This document shows positions 42,401-51,176 of a stretch of 64,000 nucleotides of DNA, piece by piece (the first letter of the stretch is position 1; every line of letters starts with the position of its first letter). The stretch lies in NCBI GenBank assembly GCA_013791855.1, contig VMTA01000015.1, forward strand, positions 1 to 64,000. Reading direction: 5' to 3'. The position numbers and the translations under genes are program-made. Source of the DNA: Sideroxydans sp. (GTDB taxonomy: Bacteria; Pseudomonadota; Gammaproteobacteria; Burkholderiales; Gallionellaceae). The notes beneath the pieces are model-generated. The model did no database searches. It was not told the origin of the DNA and worked only from the letters and a program-made list of their open reading frames with translations.

Positions 42401-43567
42401 TTATGCCACAGCGTCAGGCTTTTCCGCCATGCGACGCACCTTCCACACCATCAGCAGCAACCCGGCGAACCCCATCAGCGCGCTGAAGGTATACAACGCC
42501 GAGCCGCCCCAGTGCTGCCAGATCGGTCCGCTGGCCAGCCCGCCCAATACACCGCCGGCGCCATAAGTCACGCTACCGAACAGCGCCTGTCCGCGCGATT
42601 GATGCCGCCCCTGAAAGAACTCATGCACCATACCCACCGATGCCGCATGAAAGGAACCGAAGGTGAAGGCATGCAACACCTGCGCGAATAACAGCAGATA
42701 AACGACATCCACCGCCCACCCTATCAGCATGAAACGTATGGCAGCAGCCGCAAAGCTGAACAATAGTATGCGTGCGAACCCGAAGCGCCGCACCAGAGCC
42801 GGCATCAGGAAGAACACGCCGATCTCGCAGATCACGCCCAGCGCCCACAGCCCGCCTACGGCACTTTTGGCATAACCGTGCTCCACCAGATAGATGGAGA
42901 AGAAGGTGTAATACGGGCCATGCGCAACGGCCATCAGAAAACTGGCACCAAGAAAGGCCAGCACGCGCGGTTGCATCACGATCTGCCGGATAGGCTGATG
43001 ATCGGTGTGATGCGCCAGCACTTCGGTCTTGGGCATCTCGCGCGCGAACAGCAGGATGCCGATCTCGCATAGCAGCCCAGCCCACAACAGCCAGGCGATA
43101 GCGACGTAGTCGAAGGCATAGCCCAAACCGACCACCGCCACGATGAATCCCACCGACCCCCAGGAACGCAAACGCCCGTAGTGCGCCGTATTCTTGCCCA
43201 GATAGGTAAGCGTGGTCGCTTCCACCAGCGGCATCGATGCACTCCAGAAGAAGTTCATCAGCAGCATCACCGCGAACAGCCCCCAGAAGCTTTCAGTGAA
43301 GAACACGCCCGTATAGAACAGCGCACTCAGCCCCGCCGCAGCCACCACCACTTCCTGCCGCTTGCCCGTATGGTCGGCCAGCCAGCCCCACAGGCTGGGC
43401 GCGACCATACGCATCACCGGCTGCAAACTCATCAGGATGGCGATCTCGATGGCATCGAAATGCAGCGATTGCAGGTAGAGACTCCAATACGGGGAGAACA
43501 TCCCCACGAAGGCGAAATAGAAGAAATAGAAACCGGCGATACGCCAGTGGTAGTTGCGGGTGGTCAT
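42401..43567 (-). CDS. MFS transporter (MFS_1-like / HcaT-type)
   Basis: A 388-residue protein with twelve predicted membrane helices, starting [48 protein letters not shown]. It resembles the MFS_1-like group that includes HcaT and nucleoside-type symporters ([41 protein letters not shown]). Substrate unknown. It runs toward leuC with a 20-base gap and is divergent from grpE. Confidence 0.85.
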   Translation of the reverse strand: MTTRNYHWRIAGFYFFYFAFVGMFSPYWSLYLQSLHFDAIEIAILMSLQPVMRMVAPSLWGWLADHTGKRQEVVVAAAGLSALFYTGVFFTESFWGLFAVMLLMNFFWSASMPLVEATTLTYLGKNTAHYGRLRSWGSVGFIVAVVGLGYAFDYVAIAWLLWAGLLCEIGILLFAREMPKTEVLAHHTDHQPIRQIVMQPRVLAFLGASFLMAVAHGPYYTFFSIYLVEHGYAKSAVGGLWALGVICEIGVFFLMPALVRRFGFARILLFSFAAAAIRFMLIGWAVDVVYLLLFAQVLHAFTFGSFHAASVGMVHEFFQGRHQSRGQALFGSVTYGAGGVLGGLASGPIWQHWGGSALYTFSALMGFAGLLLMVWKVRRMAEKPDAVA

Positions 43568-43620
43568 GGCGGGCTGTCTTGAACGGCGCGCATTATCGCA
43601 CCAAAAATTTTTCACGCTGC

Positions 43621-43650
43621 CCCTTGAAATAGAAAATCGTGCCCCCATCA
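43621..43650 (+). promoter_or_regulatory. Sigma32-type heat-shock promoter of grpE
   Basis: CCCTTGAAA (-35, 43621-43629), a 13-base spacer and CCCCATCA (-10, 43643-43650) match the RpoH consensus CTTGAAA-N13-CCCCATnT closely. The grpE start is 27 bases beyond. No CIRCE element was seen. Confidence 0.85.
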
Positions 43651-43677
43651 AGCAACAGTCGAAAATAGGAGAAGCAC

Positions 43678-44226
43678 ATGGAACAGAAAGAGAATCAGCC
43701 GCAGATCGAACAACACGAAGCTGCGGCCAGCGCCGAATCCGCCGCCCAACAGCACACAGACAAGACACCCAGCATGGAAGAGATGCTGCAGGAAGCCGAG
43801 CGCAAGGCACAGGAACACTATGACGCCTGGATGTACGCCAAGGCCGAGGGTGAGAACATCCGCCGCCGCGCGGCTGAAGACGTGAGCAAGGCACAGAAGT
43901 TCGCGGTGGAACGTTTCTCCGGCGAGATGCTGGCGGTGATGGACAGCCTGCAAGCCGGGCTGGCCGTCGAGACCGAGAACGTGGAAAGCTTCAAGAGCGG
44001 CATGGAACTGACCCTGAAGCAACTCTCCAGCGTGTTCGAGAAGTTCAACATCGTTGAGATCAACCCGGTCGGCGAGAAGCTTGACCCGCACAAACATCAA
44101 GCCATCGGCATGGTGGACAGCGAGCAGGAAGCCAACACCGTGGTCACGGTGATGCAAAAAGGCTACAGCCTGAACGAGCGCGTACTGCGTCCGGCGCTGG
44201 TGATGGTGTCAAAAGGAAAAGAATAA
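43678..44226 (+). CDS. grpE: Nucleotide exchange factor GrpE
   Basis: GrpE releases ADP from DnaK and acts as a thermosensor. The 182-residue protein has an acidic Gln-rich N terminus, a long coiled coil ([48 protein letters not shown]) and the C-terminal beta domain [52 protein letters not shown] lies upstream of the ATG. The preceding sigma32 promoter indicates heat induction. Confidence 0.96.
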   Translation: MEQKENQPQIEQHEAAASAESAAQQHTDKTPSMEEMLQEAERKAQEHYDAWMYAKAEGENIRRRAAEDVSKAQKFAVERFSGEMLAVMDSLQAGLAVETENVESFKSGMELTLKQLSSVFEKFNIVEINPVGEKLDPHKHQAIGMVDSEQEANTVVTVMQKGYSLNERVLRPALVMVSKGKE

Positions 44227-44230
44227 GGCA

Positions 44231-44258
44231 CTTGAAATTTCCGCCGTCGCCCTGATAT
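44231..44258 (+). promoter_or_regulatory. Possible second sigma32 promoter before dnaK
   Basis: CTTGAAA at 44231-44237 is followed after 12 bases by CCCTGATAT (44250-44258). The -35 half is perfect and the -10 half is only partly like CCCCATnT. It may boost dnaK over grpE. Confidence 0.45.
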
Positions 44259-44316
44259 CAGGCTCCGAGGCAACAGAAACCAACCAATTCAAGCATTCAA
44301 CTGAAAGGAAAGCATC

Positions 44317-46245
44317 ATGGGAAAAATCATCGGTATCGACTTGGGCACCACCAACTCTTGCGTGGCCATCATGGAGAACGGCAAGACCAAGGTGATCGAG
44401 AACGCGGAAGGTACGCGCACGACGCCCTCCATCATCGCCTACATGGAAGACGGTGAAGTGTTGGTGGGCGCGCCCGCCAAGCGTCAGGCCGTGACCAACC
44501 CGAAGAACACCCTGTACGGCGTGAAGCGCCTGATCGGTCGCCGTTTTGAAGAGCCGATGGTGCAAAAAGACATCGCCATGGTTCCCTACTCCATCGTCAA
44601 AGCCAAGAATGGCGACGCTTGGGTGAAGGTGCGCGACAAAGAGATCTCCGCACCGGAGATCTCGGCTGAAGTGTTGATGAAGATGAAGAAGACCGCCGAA
44701 GACTACTTGGGCGAGCCCGTCACCGAGGCCGTCATCACCGTTCCGGCCTACTTCAACGACTCGCAGCGCCAAGCCACCAAAGATGCAGGCCGCATCGCCG
44801 GTCTGGATGTGAAGCGCATCATCAACGAGCCGACTGCAGCCGCACTGGCGTTCGGTATGGACAAGCAGGAAGGTGACCGCAAGATCGCGGTGTATGACCT
44901 GGGCGGCGGCACGTTCGACATCTCCATCATCGACATCGCCGAGATCGACGGCGAGCACCAGTTCGAAGTGCTGTCCACCAACGGTGACACCTTCCTCGGC
45001 GGCGAAGACTTCGACATGCGCGTGATCGAGTTCCTGGTGGAAGAGTTCAAGAAGGAAAGCGGCGTTGACCTGAAGAAGGACATGCTGGCCTTGCAACGCC
45101 TGAAAGACGCGGCAGAAAAAGCCAAGATCGAACTGTCTTCCGCACAGCAGACCGAAGTGAACCTGCCGTACATCACTGCCGATGCAACCGGCCCGAAACA
45201 CCTGGCCGTGAAGATCACCCGCGCCAAGCTGGAAAGCATCGTGGAAGATCTGGTCGCACGTACCATCGAGCCGTGCAAGATCGCCATGAAGGATGCGGGC
45301 GTAACCAATGCCGACATCGCCGATGTGATCTTGGTCGGCGGCCAGACTCGTATGCCGATGGTGCAAGAGAAAGTTAAGGAGTTCTTCGGCAAGGAAGCGC
45401 GCAAGGACGTGAACCCGGACGAAGCTGTGGCAGTTGGCGCAGCCATCCAGGGCGGCGTGCTGCAAGGCGAAGTGAAGGACGTGCTGCTGCTGGACGTGAC
45501 CCCGTTGTCTCTGGGTATCGAGACCATGGGCGGCGTGATGACCAAGCTCATCAAGAAGAACACCACCATCCCGACCAAGGCATCGCAAGTATTCTCCACA
45601 GCCGACGACAACCAGTCTGCGGTGACCATCCACGTGCTGCAGGGCGAGCGCGAGATGTCTTCCGGCAACAAGAGCCTGGGCCAGTTCAACCTGTCCGACA
45701 TCCCGCCCGCACCGCGCGGCATGCCGCAGATCGAAGTGACCTTCAACATCGACGCCAACGGCATTTTGCATGTGGGCGCGAAGGACAAGGCCACCGGCAA
45801 GGAAGCGAACATCACCATCAAGGCCAGCTCCGGTCTCTCCGAAGAAGAGATCCAGCGCATGGTGGCGGATGCCGAAGCGCATGCCGACGAAGACAAGAAG
45901 ACTGTGGAACTGGTGACCGCGCGCAACCAGCTGGACGCGCTGATCCACTCGACCAACAAGTCGATGAAGGAATACGGCGAGCAGTTGTCTGCCGACGAAA
46001 AGGCCGCCATCGAAGCAGCCGTGAAGGATGCCGAGGAAGTAGTGAAAGGCGACGACAAGGAAGCCATCGAGGCCAAGACTGAAGCACTGGCGACTGCCGC
46101 ACAGAAGCTGGGCGAGAAGATGTACTCCGCCGAGCAAGCCAAGGCACAAACTACAGGCGGCGCGCAAGCGGAAGCCGGTGCAAAAGCAGACGATGCCGAT
46201 GTGGTGGATGCCGAATTCACCGAAGTCAAGGACGACAAGAAGTAA
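44317..46245 (+). CDS. dnaK: Chaperone DnaK (Hsp70)
   Basis: The ATP-dependent Hsp70 chaperone of 642 residues starts [23 protein letters not shown]. The nucleotide-binding domain (about 1-383) has [32 protein letters not shown] and [11 protein letters not shown]. The linker [13 protein letters not shown] leads to the substrate-binding domain with [19 protein letters not shown], and the C terminus ends with the EEVD-like acidic tail ([15 protein letters not shown]). The long alternative frames on both strands here are coding shadows. Confidence 0.99.
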   Translation: MGKIIGIDLGTTNSCVAIMENGKTKVIENAEGTRTTPSIIAYMEDGEVLVGAPAKRQAVTNPKNTLYGVKRLIGRRFEEPMVQKDIAMVPYSIVKAKNGDAWVKVRDKEISAPEISAEVLMKMKKTAEDYLGEPVTEAVITVPAYFNDSQRQATKDAGRIAGLDVKRIINEPTAAALAFGMDKQEGDRKIAVYDLGGGTFDISIIDIAEIDGEHQFEVLSTNGDTFLGGEDFDMRVIEFLVEEFKKESGVDLKKDMLALQRLKDAAEKAKIELSSAQQTEVNLPYITADATGPKHLAVKITRAKLESIVEDLVARTIEPCKIAMKDAGVTNADIADVILVGGQTRMPMVQEKVKEFFGKEARKDVNPDEAVAVGAAIQGGVLQGEVKDVLLLDVTPLSLGIETMGGVMTKLIKKNTTIPTKASQVFSTADDNQSAVTIHVLQGEREMSSGNKSLGQFNLSDIPPAPRGMPQIEVTFNIDANGILHVGAKDKATGKEANITIKASSGLSEEEIQRMVADAEAHADEDKKTVELVTARNQLDALIHSTNKSMKEYGEQLSADEKAAIEAAVKDAEEVVKGDDKEAIEAKTEALATAAQKLGEKMYSAEQAKAQTTGGAQAEAGAKADDADVVDAEFTEVKDDKK

Positions 46246-46270
46246 GCCTCACCTTTCTTGATGCTGTAAC

Positions 46271-46294
46271 CGGTGGGGCGCATGCGCCCCACCG
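46271..46294. repeat. Perfect 24-bp palindrome between dnaK and dnaJ
   Basis: The arm CGGTGGGGCGCA (46271-46282) is followed directly by its exact reverse complement (46283-46294). It lies 25 bases after the dnaK stop and 15 bases before the dnaJ start, without a T-run. It may be an intercistronic mRNA hairpin that slows decay or lowers dnaJ expression. Confidence 0.7.
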
Positions 46295-46309
46295 TCACAT
46301 GGAAAAAAC

Positions 46310-47437
46310 ATGAGCAAGCGCGACTATTACGAAGTCCTCGGCGTCAATCGTGACGCGTCGGAGGAAGAGATCAAGAAGGCTTATCGCAAGCTGGCGATGA
46401 AGCATCACCCCGACCGCAACCCGGATAACCCGAAGGCGGAGGAACACTTCAAAGAAGCCAAGGAAGCCTACGAGACTTTGTCCGACGGGCAGAAACGTGC
46501 CGCCTATGACCAATACGGCCACGCTGCATTCGAAGCGGGTGGCATGGGTGGCGGCAACCCGTTCGGCGGAGGGGCTGGTGCGGGCGGTTTCGATTTCGGC
46601 GACATCTTCGGCGATATCTTCGGCGGCGGACGCGGCGGACGCACACAGGCACATCGCGGCGCCGACCTGCGCTACAACCTGGAGATCACACTGGAAGAAG
46701 CCGCACGCGGCGCCGAGAAACAGGTCCGCATCCCGGTGATGGAAGAGTGCGAGACCTGTGCGGGATCCGGTGCCAAACCCGGCACCACAGCCACCACCTG
46801 CACCACCTGTGCCGGTCACGGTCAGGTGCGCATGCAACAGGGCTTCTTCTCGGTGCAGCAGACCTGCCCGCGCTGCCACGGCAGCGGCAAGCAGATCAGC
46901 TCGCCGTGCAAGGATTGCCACGGCAGCGGTCGCGTCAAGAAACAGAAGACGCTGGAGATCAAGATCCCCGCCGGTATCGACACCGGCATGCGCCTGCGCC
47001 ACAGCGGTCACGGCGAAGCCGGTTCGCACGGCGCGCCGCACGGCGACTTGTATGTGGAGATCCACATCAAGCCGCACAGCGTGTTCGAGCGCAACGGCGA
47101 CGACCTGCATTGCGAGATGCCCATCAGCTTCGCCACGGCGGCGCTGGGTGGCGAGATCGAAATCCCCACACTGGATGGCGCGGCGCGCATCAAGATCCCG
47201 GCCGAGACACAAAGCGGCAAGCAGTTCCGCCTGCGCGGCAAGGGCATCAAAGGAATGCGTACCCACGCACACGGCGACCTGCATTGCCACGTCATCGTGG
47301 AGACACCCGCCAACCTGACCGAGCGCCAGAAGGAATTGCTGCGCGAATTCGAGGAGATCAGCCAGTCCGATTCCGCGCGCCATAACCCGCGCGCAAAATC
47401 ATGGATGGGCAAGGTGAAGGACTTCTTCGGTCAATAA
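46310..47437 (+). CDS. dnaJ: Chaperone DnaJ (Hsp40)
   Basis: DnaJ delivers substrates to DnaK and stimulates its ATPase. The 375-residue type I protein has the J domain with HPD (MKHHPDRN, about residues 31-35), a Gly/Phe-rich stretch ([31 protein letters not shown]), four zinc-finger repeats of the CxxCxGxG kind ([32 protein letters not shown]) and the C-terminal substrate domains. It completes the grpE-dnaK-dnaJ unit. Confidence 0.98.
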   Translation: MSKRDYYEVLGVNRDASEEEIKKAYRKLAMKHHPDRNPDNPKAEEHFKEAKEAYETLSDGQKRAAYDQYGHAAFEAGGMGGGNPFGGGAGAGGFDFGDIFGDIFGGGRGGRTQAHRGADLRYNLEITLEEAARGAEKQVRIPVMEECETCAGSGAKPGTTATTCTTCAGHGQVRMQQGFFSVQQTCPRCHGSGKQISSPCKDCHGSGRVKKQKTLEIKIPAGIDTGMRLRHSGHGEAGSHGAPHGDLYVEIHIKPHSVFERNGDDLHCEMPISFATAALGGEIEIPTLDGAARIKIPAETQSGKQFRLRGKGIKGMRTHAHGDLHCHVIVETPANLTERQKELLREFEEISQSDSARHNPRAKSWMGKVKDFFGQ

Positions 47438-47470
47438 AGGCCGTCACCGCCCATCTGCAAGGAGGCGTGT

Positions 47471-47911
47471 ATGCAAGTCAAGGCACTCGGCCATGTGGTG
47501 CTCAAGGTCCGCGATCTTGAGCGCTCCGTCGCCTTCTATCGCGATGTATTGGGCATGAAAGAAGTCGCACGTTACCGCGACGCGATGGCCTTCTTCTCAC
47601 TGGGCGACAACCATCACGACCTTGGTTTGATGCAGATCGGCGCACACGCGCCGGAGGCGGATGCCGGCAGCGTCGGTCTTTATCACGTGGCATTCAAGGT
47701 GGGCGACAGTCTGGATGAATTACGTGCATGCAAAGCGCACCTTGAAGCGAACAACGTCAGCATCTTCGGCATGAGCGACCACGGTGTGAGCCAATCGCTC
47801 TACTTGCATGATCCGGACGGCATCGAGATCGAACTGTATGTCGATGCCGACCCCGCCATCTGGCGCGACGATCCCGGTGCGGTGCTGACCACCAAACGAC
47901 TCCAACTCTAG
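47471..47911 (+). CDS. VOC-family (glyoxalase/dioxygenase fold) protein
   Basis: A 146-residue protein with the paired beta-alpha-beta-beta-beta modules of the vicinal-oxygen-chelate family: GHVVLKVRDLERSVAFYRDVLGMKEVARY, SVGLYHVAFKV, SLYLHDPDGIEIELYVD. His in GHVV and YHVAF and the Glu in EIELY are in the usual metal positions. It resembles extradiol-dioxygenase or glyoxalase-like proteins. The substrate cannot be told. GGAGG lies 7 bases before the ATG. Confidence 0.85.
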   Translation: MQVKALGHVVLKVRDLERSVAFYRDVLGMKEVARYRDAMAFFSLGDNHHDLGLMQIGAHAPEADAGSVGLYHVAFKVGDSLDELRACKAHLEANNVSIFGMSDHGVSQSLYLHDPDGIEIELYVDADPAIWRDDPGAVLTTKRLQL

Positions 47912-47976
47912 GCGAGCATCGACAGTCGGTTTGTTTTATGATGCGCCGCGATAACTTTCAAAAATAGGAGTCGCAC

Positions 47977-48546
47977 ATGACCTCTACCCTGCTTCTGCTC
48001 GGCGTCAGCCTCGTCGCTCTGATCTACGGCATCAGCCTGTACAACCATCTGGTCAGCCTCAAGCATGCCGTCGGCAAGGCTTGGGCCAATATAGATGTCG
48101 CGCTCAAGCAGCGCCACGACGAACTGCCCAAACTGGTCGAAGTGTGCAAACAATACAAACAGTTCGAGCAGACGACACTGCAACGTGTGATCGAAGCGCG
48201 CTCCATGGTGCAAAGCGCACGCGAAGGTCAGGACATCGCCGCGCTCGGCAAAGCGGAAGGCATGCTGCGCATGGGACTGGGCAATATATTCGCGGTGGCC
48301 GAGGCCTATCCGGAACTGAAGAGCAATGAACACTTCATGCAGTTGCAGACGCGTATCAGCGGACTGGAGAACACCATCGCCGACCGGCGCGAGCTGTATA
48401 ACGAGTCTGTGAACATCTACAACGTCGGCATCGAGCAATTCCCTGCCGTGTTGATCGCCAACATGTTCGCCTATCAAAGCAAGCCCTTGCTGGAATTCGC
48501 CGCCGCCGAAAAAGCGGATGTCGACATCAAGAAACTGTTCGACTAG
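47977..48546 (+). CDS. LemA family protein
   Basis: A 189-residue protein with an N-terminal membrane helix (about residues 2-20, TSTLLLLGVSLVALIYGISLYN) and a helical-bundle domain: LVSLKHAVGKAWANIDVALKQRHDELPKLVEVCKQYKQFEQTTLQRVIEAR to YNESVNIYNVGIEQFPAVLIANMF. This matches LemA, a conserved envelope protein of unknown function. AGGAG lies before the ATG. A beta-barrel protein and a GIDE-like protein follow, suggesting a functional group. Confidence 0.9.
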   Translation: MTSTLLLLGVSLVALIYGISLYNHLVSLKHAVGKAWANIDVALKQRHDELPKLVEVCKQYKQFEQTTLQRVIEARSMVQSAREGQDIAALGKAEGMLRMGLGNIFAVAEAYPELKSNEHFMQLQTRISGLENTIADRRELYNESVNIYNVGIEQFPAVLIANMFAYQSKPLLEFAAAEKADVDIKKLFD

Positions 48547-48634
48547 GAACCAAAATCAAATCGTGCACTCACAGCCATGCCCGCAGGCTTGCTGTGTAGC
48601 GGACGAAACTTTCAAACACAAAAGGAAACACAAC

Positions 48635-49348
48635 ATGAAGAAACTGCTCGTACTGACCTGTGCTCTGGCTATCGCCCAACCCGCCATGGCTGGCAACATC
48701 AACATCGGCAACCTCGGCACCCAAACGGATTTCCGCAACGTATCTGAAGACCTGGGTTCCGCACTGAGCTACAAAGGCGTCGTGCCTGCCGAGTCGATGG
48801 GCGTCACCGGTTTCGATATCGGTTTGGAAGTGACCCAGACCGATCTGGCAAAAAGCGCAGCACTGTGGAACAGCCTGACCGGCAGCGACTTCAGCAAGCT
48901 GTATGTGCCCAAACTGCACGTGACCAAAGGTCTGCCGCTGGATATCGACATCGGCGCCTTCTACTCCGTCGTACCGACTACCGATATCAAGTTGATGGGC
49001 GGCGAACTGCGCTGGGCCTTCATGCCCGGTAGCACCACCATGCCTGCCATCGCGGTACGCGGCGCGCTGACCAAGCTGTCCGGCGTGAACCAGCTGACGC
49101 TAGACACCAAGAGCGTGGACGTCTCCATCTCCAAAGGCTTCGCCATGCTGACGCCGTATGCCGGCATCGGTCAGGTATGGACCAACAGCACGCCGGATGC
49201 GGCGACCGGCTTCACGGCCGAGAGCTTCACGCAGAGCAAGTTGTTCGCTGGCGCCAACCTGAACTTCGGCCTGACCAATCTGGCCATTGAGTTCGACAAG
49301 ACCGGTGCGGCCCAGTCCACCAGCTTCAAACTGGGTTTCCGCTTCTAA
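48635..49348 (+). CDS. Probable outer-membrane beta-barrel protein
   Basis: A 237-residue protein with a classical signal peptide (MKKLLVLTCALAIAQPAMA, cleavage before GNINIG) and alternating hydrophobic strands ending in the aromatic C-terminal residue required for BAM insertion (SFKLGFRF). Repeated Gly/Thr/Asp turns (FDIGLEVTQTDLAKS, DIDIGAFYSVVPTTDIKLMGGELRWAFMP, LTPYAGIGQVWTN) fit an eight-to-twelve-strand barrel. No specific family is recognised. AAAGGA precedes the ATG at 48635, and the frame before it has no leader. Confidence 0.75.
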   Translation: MKKLLVLTCALAIAQPAMAGNINIGNLGTQTDFRNVSEDLGSALSYKGVVPAESMGVTGFDIGLEVTQTDLAKSAALWNSLTGSDFSKLYVPKLHVTKGLPLDIDIGAFYSVVPTTDIKLMGGELRWAFMPGSTTMPAIAVRGALTKLSGVNQLTLDTKSVDVSISKGFAMLTPYAGIGQVWTNSTPDAATGFTAESFTQSKLFAGANLNFGLTNLAIEFDKTGAAQSTSFKLGFRF

Positions 49349-49379
49349 TATAGAACGACATGCCGCACAGAGAACAGCC

Positions 49380-50279
49380 ATGCTGAACTCCCTGCGGCGT
49401 CAATACGCGCAACTCATCACCTCCGGCGGACAGCTTATTTTGCTGTTCGCCGGTTTTCATTTGGGCACAAGGGACGGCTGGTTGTGGAGTCTGGGCGGCA
49501 TCGCCTTCATCAGCCTGTTCGCTTGGTTCTCCGCGCTGCACCGCTACCGCATCATCAGCGGCACCCCCACTTCGCGCATCGCCTCGGCTGCACAAGGCTA
49601 TGTCGAACTGATCGGCCGCGCCCGTCCGCACGGCGATCCCATACTCGGCAAATATTCGATGCTGCCTTGCCTGTGGTACCGCTACAAGGTCGAGCGCAAA
49701 AACAGCAAGAATGAGTGGAGCACCGAATCCAGCGGCGAAAGTGAAGCGCCGTTCTGCATCGACGACGGTAGCGGCATATGCGTGGTCGACCCGCGTGGTG
49801 CGGAGATCCTCACGCAGCATAAGGACACCTGGCAGGTCGCCGATCATCGTTACACGGAATGGAAGCTGATCCAGCAGGACAACCTGTATGCGCTGGGCGA
49901 GTTCAGGACCCTGGGCGGTAGCAGCGATCCCGTCACCCGCAACGACCTGATCAAGCAAGTCATAGCCGAATGGAAGATGGACAATGCCGACTTGATGCGC
50001 CGATTCGATCTGAACGGCAACGGACACCTGGACATCGACGAATGGATGCTGGCAAGACAGGCAGCGAAACGGGAAGCGGACAAACGATTGACCGCTGCGC
50101 GCAACGAGCCGGACACACACTTCCTGCGCCAGCCGCAAGACAGTCGCTTGTTCCTGCTCAGCAACCTGTCACCGGCCAGACTGGCCCTGCGTTACGCGGT
50201 GTGGACATGGGCACATCTGACCTTCTTCTTCAGCGCGCTGGCAGGCATAGCCTGGGTGCTGACCTCACTGCCGGCTTGA
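49380..50279 (+). CDS. GIDE-like membrane protein with EF-hand
   Basis: A 299-residue protein with two N-terminal membrane helices (about 15-50), a GIDE-like extracytoplasmic domain (YVELIGRARPHGDPILGKYSMLPCLWYRYKVERKNSKNEWSTES to WKLIQQDNLYALGEF), a single EF-hand loop (DLNGNGHLDIDEW, about residue 220) and a C-terminal helix. The GIDE domain is shared with mitochondrial MUL1/GIDE and occurs in bacteria near lemA, as here (the lemA gene lies two genes upstream). The ubiquitin-ligase RING is absent, so this is not an E3. The EF-hand suggests calcium binding, but this is inferred only from the motif. Confidence 0.75.
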   Translation: MLNSLRRQYAQLITSGGQLILLFAGFHLGTRDGWLWSLGGIAFISLFAWFSALHRYRIISGTPTSRIASAAQGYVELIGRARPHGDPILGKYSMLPCLWYRYKVERKNSKNEWSTESSGESEAPFCIDDGSGICVVDPRGAEILTQHKDTWQVADHRYTEWKLIQQDNLYALGEFRTLGGSSDPVTRNDLIKQVIAEWKMDNADLMRRFDLNGNGHLDIDEWMLARQAAKREADKRLTAARNEPDTHFLRQPQDSRLFLLSNLSPARLALRYAVWTWAHLTFFFSALAGIAWVLTSLPA

Positions 50280-51176
50280 TCACACCGCGTAGGCACCGCC
50301 CGGATTCAGCATAGCGACGATCTCCTGATGACCCGCCCGCTCGGCCAGATCCAGCGCGGTTCTTCCATCACTGTATCTTGCATAGCGATTGGCACCTTTA
50401 TCCAGCAGCAATTTGACCACCTGCGTATGGCCGTTGTTGGCGGCCTTGTGCAGCGCCGTCCAGCCGTCCACCGTAGACAGATTCACATCGGCACCGCGCA
50501 AGATCAGATAGGCGCAAGCGATCAGATGCCCGCGTGTCGCCGCCTGCATCAGCGCGGTCCAGCCGAACTGGCTCTGGAAATTGGGGTCGGCACCCTTGTC
50601 GATCAACAGTTTGACCACGTTAGAGTAGCCGTTGAAGGCTGCCCAATGCAGCGGGTTATAGCCGTTCTTGTCGCAGGCGGTGATCTTCGCGCCGCATTTG
50701 ATCAGCAACAGCGCAAATTCTTCGTTGCCGTTGAATGAAGAGATCATCAACGGCGTCCAGTGGCGCTCGTCCCGCACTTCAAGGTCGACACCGCAGGACA
50801 GGAACTCATGCACTGCGTTCTGGTTGTTCTCCTCGATGGATTTGATCAGGCCACCGGGACTGAAGTCGTACCCCAGTCTTTCCAGTTCGTGACGCTTGTA
50901 TTCAGGCACGCCATCCCAGGCACCGACCTTTTTGTCGGCATTGTGCAATCTGTCCAGATAGTTGCTCAGGCGGATGATCTCAGCCGCAGCCTCCGGCGGG
51001 AATCCCGCGCGGTCGCCGCTGCGCTTGTCCACCATCAGATCCTGCAGATAGATATCGATATGCGGGGTATCGATCAACTCGATTATCTTGCTGAACACGC
51101 GCGGAAAGCGCGCCTCTAGGACCTCCGGATACAACGACTTGTCATTACCCAACAACATCAGCAGACGGGTATCCAT
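50280..51176 (-). CDS. Ankyrin-repeat protein
   Basis: A 298-residue protein with an N-terminal helical region of about 125 residues and then five ankyrin repeats (about 130-295): HWTPLMISSFNGNEEFALLLIKCGAKI, GYNPLHWAAFNGYSNVVKLLIDKGADP, GWTALMQAATRGHLIACAYLILRGADV, GWTALHKAANNGHTQVVKLLLDKGANR, GRTALDLAERAGHQEIVAML. No signal peptide. It probably binds a protein partner. Its start overlaps the HD-GYP stop (TGATG), so the two proteins are likely co-made and might interact. Confidence 0.88.
   Translation of the reverse strand: MDTRLLMLLGNDKSLYPEVLEARFPRVFSKIIELIDTPHIDIYLQDLMVDKRSGDRAGFPPEAAAEIIRLSNYLDRLHNADKKVGAWDGVPEYKRHELERLGYDFSPGGLIKSIEENNQNAVHEFLSCGVDLEVRDERHWTPLMISSFNGNEEFALLLIKCGAKITACDKNGYNPLHWAAFNGYSNVVKLLIDKGADPNFQSQFGWTALMQAATRGHLIACAYLILRGADVNLSTVDGWTALHKAANNGHTQVVKLLLDKGANRYARYSDGRTALDLAERAGHQEIVAMLNPGGAYAV

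Noticed and set aside
43568-43677. CIRCE element before grpE
   Set aside because: No TTAGCACTC-N9-GAGTGCTAA-like inverted repeat was seen; the sigma32 promoter explains the site.
44209-46167. A 652-codon open frame on the minus strand opposite dnaK
   Set aside because: It mirrors the codon pattern of dnaK and its product is a His/Leu/Arg-rich sequence without recognisable domain. Antisense open frames of this kind are common in GC-rich conserved genes.
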